Positions 6,184 to 7,086 of a stretch of 7,086 nt of DNA are shown here, one piece after another. Position 1 is the stretch's first letter; each line of letters begins with the position of its first letter. Under the pieces are notes generated by a model. The model saw only the letters and a program-made list of their open reading frames with translations, was not told where the DNA came from and did not search any database. The DNA is from JADLHS01 sp964553795 (GTDB taxonomy: Bacteria > Verrucomicrobiota > Verrucomicrobiia > Limisphaerales > JADLHS01): NCBI GenBank assembly GCA_964553795.1, contig CAZKMR010000146.1:1-7086 (forward strand), given 5' to 3'. The translations under genes were made by a program, and so were the position numbers.

Positions 6184-6186
6184 GAT

Positions 6187-6207
6187 GCGGTCGCAACTTG
6201 CAACCGC
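6187..6207. repeat. Palindrome P2
   Basis: GCGGTCGCAA, central C (6197), TTGCAACCGC: a 10+1+10 dyad with a single mismatched pair (6192 with 6202). The plus strand encodes RSQLATA in the frame starting at 6188. It lies just upstream of the ORF6N ribosome binding site. Confidence 0.75.
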
Positions 6208-6220
6208 GTTTACGACTCAT

Positions 6221-6247
6221 CTTGAAGTCACAATTTGTGACTTCAAG
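6221..6247. repeat. Palindrome P3
   Basis: CTTGAAGTCACAA (6221-6233), central T (6234), then the exact reverse complement: a perfect 13+1+13 dyad. The minus strand encodes LKSQIVTS in one frame. Confidence 0.92.
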
Positions 6248-6270
6248 CTTACAGCTTCCCACCCGTGTTC

Positions 6271-6291
6271 AAGGTCACAAATTGTGACCTT
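6271..6291. repeat. Palindrome P4
   Basis: AAGGTCACAA (6271-6280), central A (6281), TTGTGACCTT: a perfect 10+1+10 dyad. With three further bases its left arm, TTCAAGGTCACAA, differs from the P1 arm by one base. The plus strand encodes RSQIVTLK. Confidence 0.92.
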
Positions 6292-6309
6292 AAAACTTCT
6301 CGATGGGTT

Positions 6310-6332
6310 TGAGGTGCCAAATTGGCACCTCA
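6310..6332. repeat. Palindrome P5
   Basis: TGAGGTGCCAA (6310-6320), central A (6321), TTGGCACCTCA: a perfect 11+1+11 dyad, 13 bases beyond the argG stop. The plus strand encodes RCQIGTS. The TCAC-to-TGCC change in one arm is matched by the compensating change in the other. Confidence 0.92.
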
Positions 6333-6345
6333 GTCCGACCACCGA

Positions 6346-7086
6346 TTACTTCTTCTTCCCATGCACCTTCGCTGCGACTTTCAGGCGCAGGCCGTTCAGG
6401 CGGATGAAGCCGGTGGCGTCGTCTTGGTTGTAGGCTTTGGTCGGGTCGGCTTCCATCGTGGCGATGTGCGGATTGTAGAGGCTGACCTTCGATTTGCGGC
6501 CGCTGACCATGATGTTGCCCTTGTAAAGTTTCACGCGCACCGTGCCGGTAACGTTCTTCTGCGATTCCTCGACGTAGGCCTGGAGCGCGTAGCGTTCCGG
6601 CGCATACCAGAAGCCGTTGTAAACGAGTTCGGCATACTTCGGGACGAGCGCGTCGCGCTGGTGCATGACTTCGCGATCCATCGTGAGCGATTCCATCTGG
6701 CGATGCGCGAACTGCAGGATAGCGCCGCCGGGTGTTTCATAAACGCCGCGACTCTTCATGCCGACGAACCGGTTCTCGACCATGTCCACACGACCGACGC
6801 CGTGTTTGCCGCCGAGTTTGTTCAACGCTTTCATTACGCCAAGCGGGTTCAACTTCTTGCCGTTGACCGCGACGCAATCGCCCTTCACGAAATCGAGTTC
6901 GACGAATTCGGGTTTGTTCGGCGCGTCTTCGGGCAGCACGGAGAGCGTGCAGAAATAACCGCGGTTCTTAAGGTCGTAGCTGTCATACCACGGGTCTTCT
7001 AGAATGCCGGCCTCGTAGGAAATGTGCAGGAGGTTGCGATCCATCGAATACGGCTTCTTGGCGCTGGCCTGCACGGGAATCTTGTG
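6346..7086 (-). CDS. argG: Argininosuccinate synthase (C-terminal part)
   Basis: The 246 residues up to the TAA at 6346 are the C-terminal part of ArgG; roughly the first 150-160 residues, including the N-type ATP pyrophosphatase motif, lie beyond the right edge. The enzyme joins citrulline and aspartate with ATP to give argininosuccinate, AMP and diphosphate in arginine synthesis, in the cytoplasm. Strong landmarks are KPYSMDRNLLHISYEAGILE (visible residues 11-30), whose serines and glutamate include the family's citrulline contacts, then GKHGVGRVDMVENRFVGMKSRGVYETPGG split over about 85-113, and the tail GFIRLNGLRLKVAAKVHGKKK. Nothing suggests damage. The last ~108 bases are repeated at 5454-5561, and the tail present here may have been supplied by an inserted element. 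The palindrome array begins right after the stop. Confidence 0.97.
   Translation of the reverse strand, partial: HKIPVQASAKKPYSMDRNLLHISYEAGILEDPWYDSYDLKNRGYFCTLSVLPEDAPNKPEFVELDFVKGDCVAVNGKKLNPLGVMKALNKLGGKHGVGRVDMVENRFVGMKSRGVYETPGGAILQFAHRQMESLTMDREVMHQRDALVPKYAELVYNGFWYAPERYALQAYVEESQKNVTGTVRVKLYKGNIMVSGRKSKVSLYNPHIATMEADPTKAYNQDDATGFIRLNGLRLKVAAKVHGKKK
6353..6460 (-). repeat. Direct-repeat copy of the argG 3' end (intact gene)
   Basis: This is the upstream partner of the repeat at 5454-5561: same orientation, offset 899 bases, 102 of 108 positions identical without gaps. It lies wholly within the last codons of argG and ends two bases short of the complete stop codon. The two copies frame the ORF6N and palindrome cassette. 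Confidence 0.92.

Larger units (their letters stand above)
6187..6332. repeat. Array of four related palindromes between argG and the ORF6N gene
   Basis: Four palindromes of one design, two ~10-13-base arms around one central base, have centres at 6197, 6234, 6281 and 6321 (spacings 37, 47 and 40). They fill most of the 176-base gap between the argG stop and the ORF6N start. Their arms differ, but the innermost form is always xxCAA-n-TTGxx. Read in one frame each, they encode RSQLATA, KSQIVTS, RSQIVTL and RCQIGTS, variants of the peptide RSQIVIL encoded by P1 inside the gene. They could be operators, recombination sites or degraded copies of the gene's own segment. Confidence 0.85.

Noticed and set aside
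6170..6262. N-terminal extension of the ORF6N protein from an ATG at 6262
   Set aside because: The extra 31 codons are made of palindrome sequence, no ORF6N homology is seen there, and the ATG at 6169 has the strong ribosome binding site.
5934..6291. TCACAA-w-TTGTGA as CRP/FNR binding sites
   Set aside because: CRP sites have TGTGA first and TCACA second with six bases between; here the order is reversed and the arms touch a single central base.
6187..6332. The palindrome array as a CRISPR array
   Set aside because: The units are not identical, the spacing varies from 37 to 47, and each unit is a full dyad rather than a repeat separated by unique spacers.
6185..6433. Plus-strand open frame of 82 codons across the palindromes
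   Set aside because: It contains palindrome-encoded peptides and runs into the antisense of argG; there is no ribosome binding site and no domain.

Overview
The window looks like a chromosomal stretch from a fairly G+C-rich bacterium, most likely a verrucomicrobium of the Limisphaerales/Pedosphaera type. That placement is an inference. It rests on the WPEFRGPxGxGH opening of the secreted PQQ-repeat propeller protein, a stand-alone ORF6N protein, the Imm26-like protein, and the weak or absent Shine-Dalgarno signals before several clear genes. No rRNA or tRNA is present to confirm it.

Layout. Bases 1-545 (minus) hold the N-terminal part of a secreted glucose/sorbosone dehydrogenase-type propeller, which runs off the left edge. 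Bases 546-702 are intergenic and contain a perfect 23-bp tandem duplication. Bases 703-1744 (minus) carry a two-gene overlapping operon: a GNAT acetyltransferase followed by a DJ-1/PfpI-family protein. An extended -10 element (TGCTATAAT) upstream probably drives it. Bases 1864-3183 and 3235-4320 (plus) encode a secreted PQQ-like beta-propeller and a family 2 glycosyltransferase with C-terminal membrane helices. Bases 4321-4635 lie between convergent genes and are non-coding; they hold hairpins and an inverted-repeat element. Bases 4636-5448 (minus) encode a 270-residue protein with an Imm26-like N-terminus. Bases 6346-7086 (minus) hold the C-terminal 246 residues of argininosuccinate synthase (argG), which runs off the right edge.

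The most interesting region is 5450-6460. The last ~108 bp of argG occur twice, at 6353-6460 (end of the intact gene) and 5454-5561 (a remnant), with 102 of 108 bases identical. Between them sits a compact ~0.8-kb cassette: four odd-length palindromes at 37-47 bp spacing, then an ORF6N-domain gene (5570-6169) that carries a fifth palindrome of the same design in its coding sequence. Each palindrome, read in one frame, encodes a variant of the same heptapeptide: RSQIVIL inside the gene, and RSQLATA, KSQIVTS, RSQIVTL and RCQIGTS in the array. The Imm26-like gene starts one base after the stop codon of the argG remnant, and its ribosome binding site lies inside the remnant. The original arrangement was therefore probably argG directly coupled to the Imm26-like gene. 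The cassette appears to have inserted at the 3' end of argG and supplied a replacement argG tail. Four of the six differences between the two tails are synonymous third-base changes, which suggests the new tail came from a diverged functional argG.
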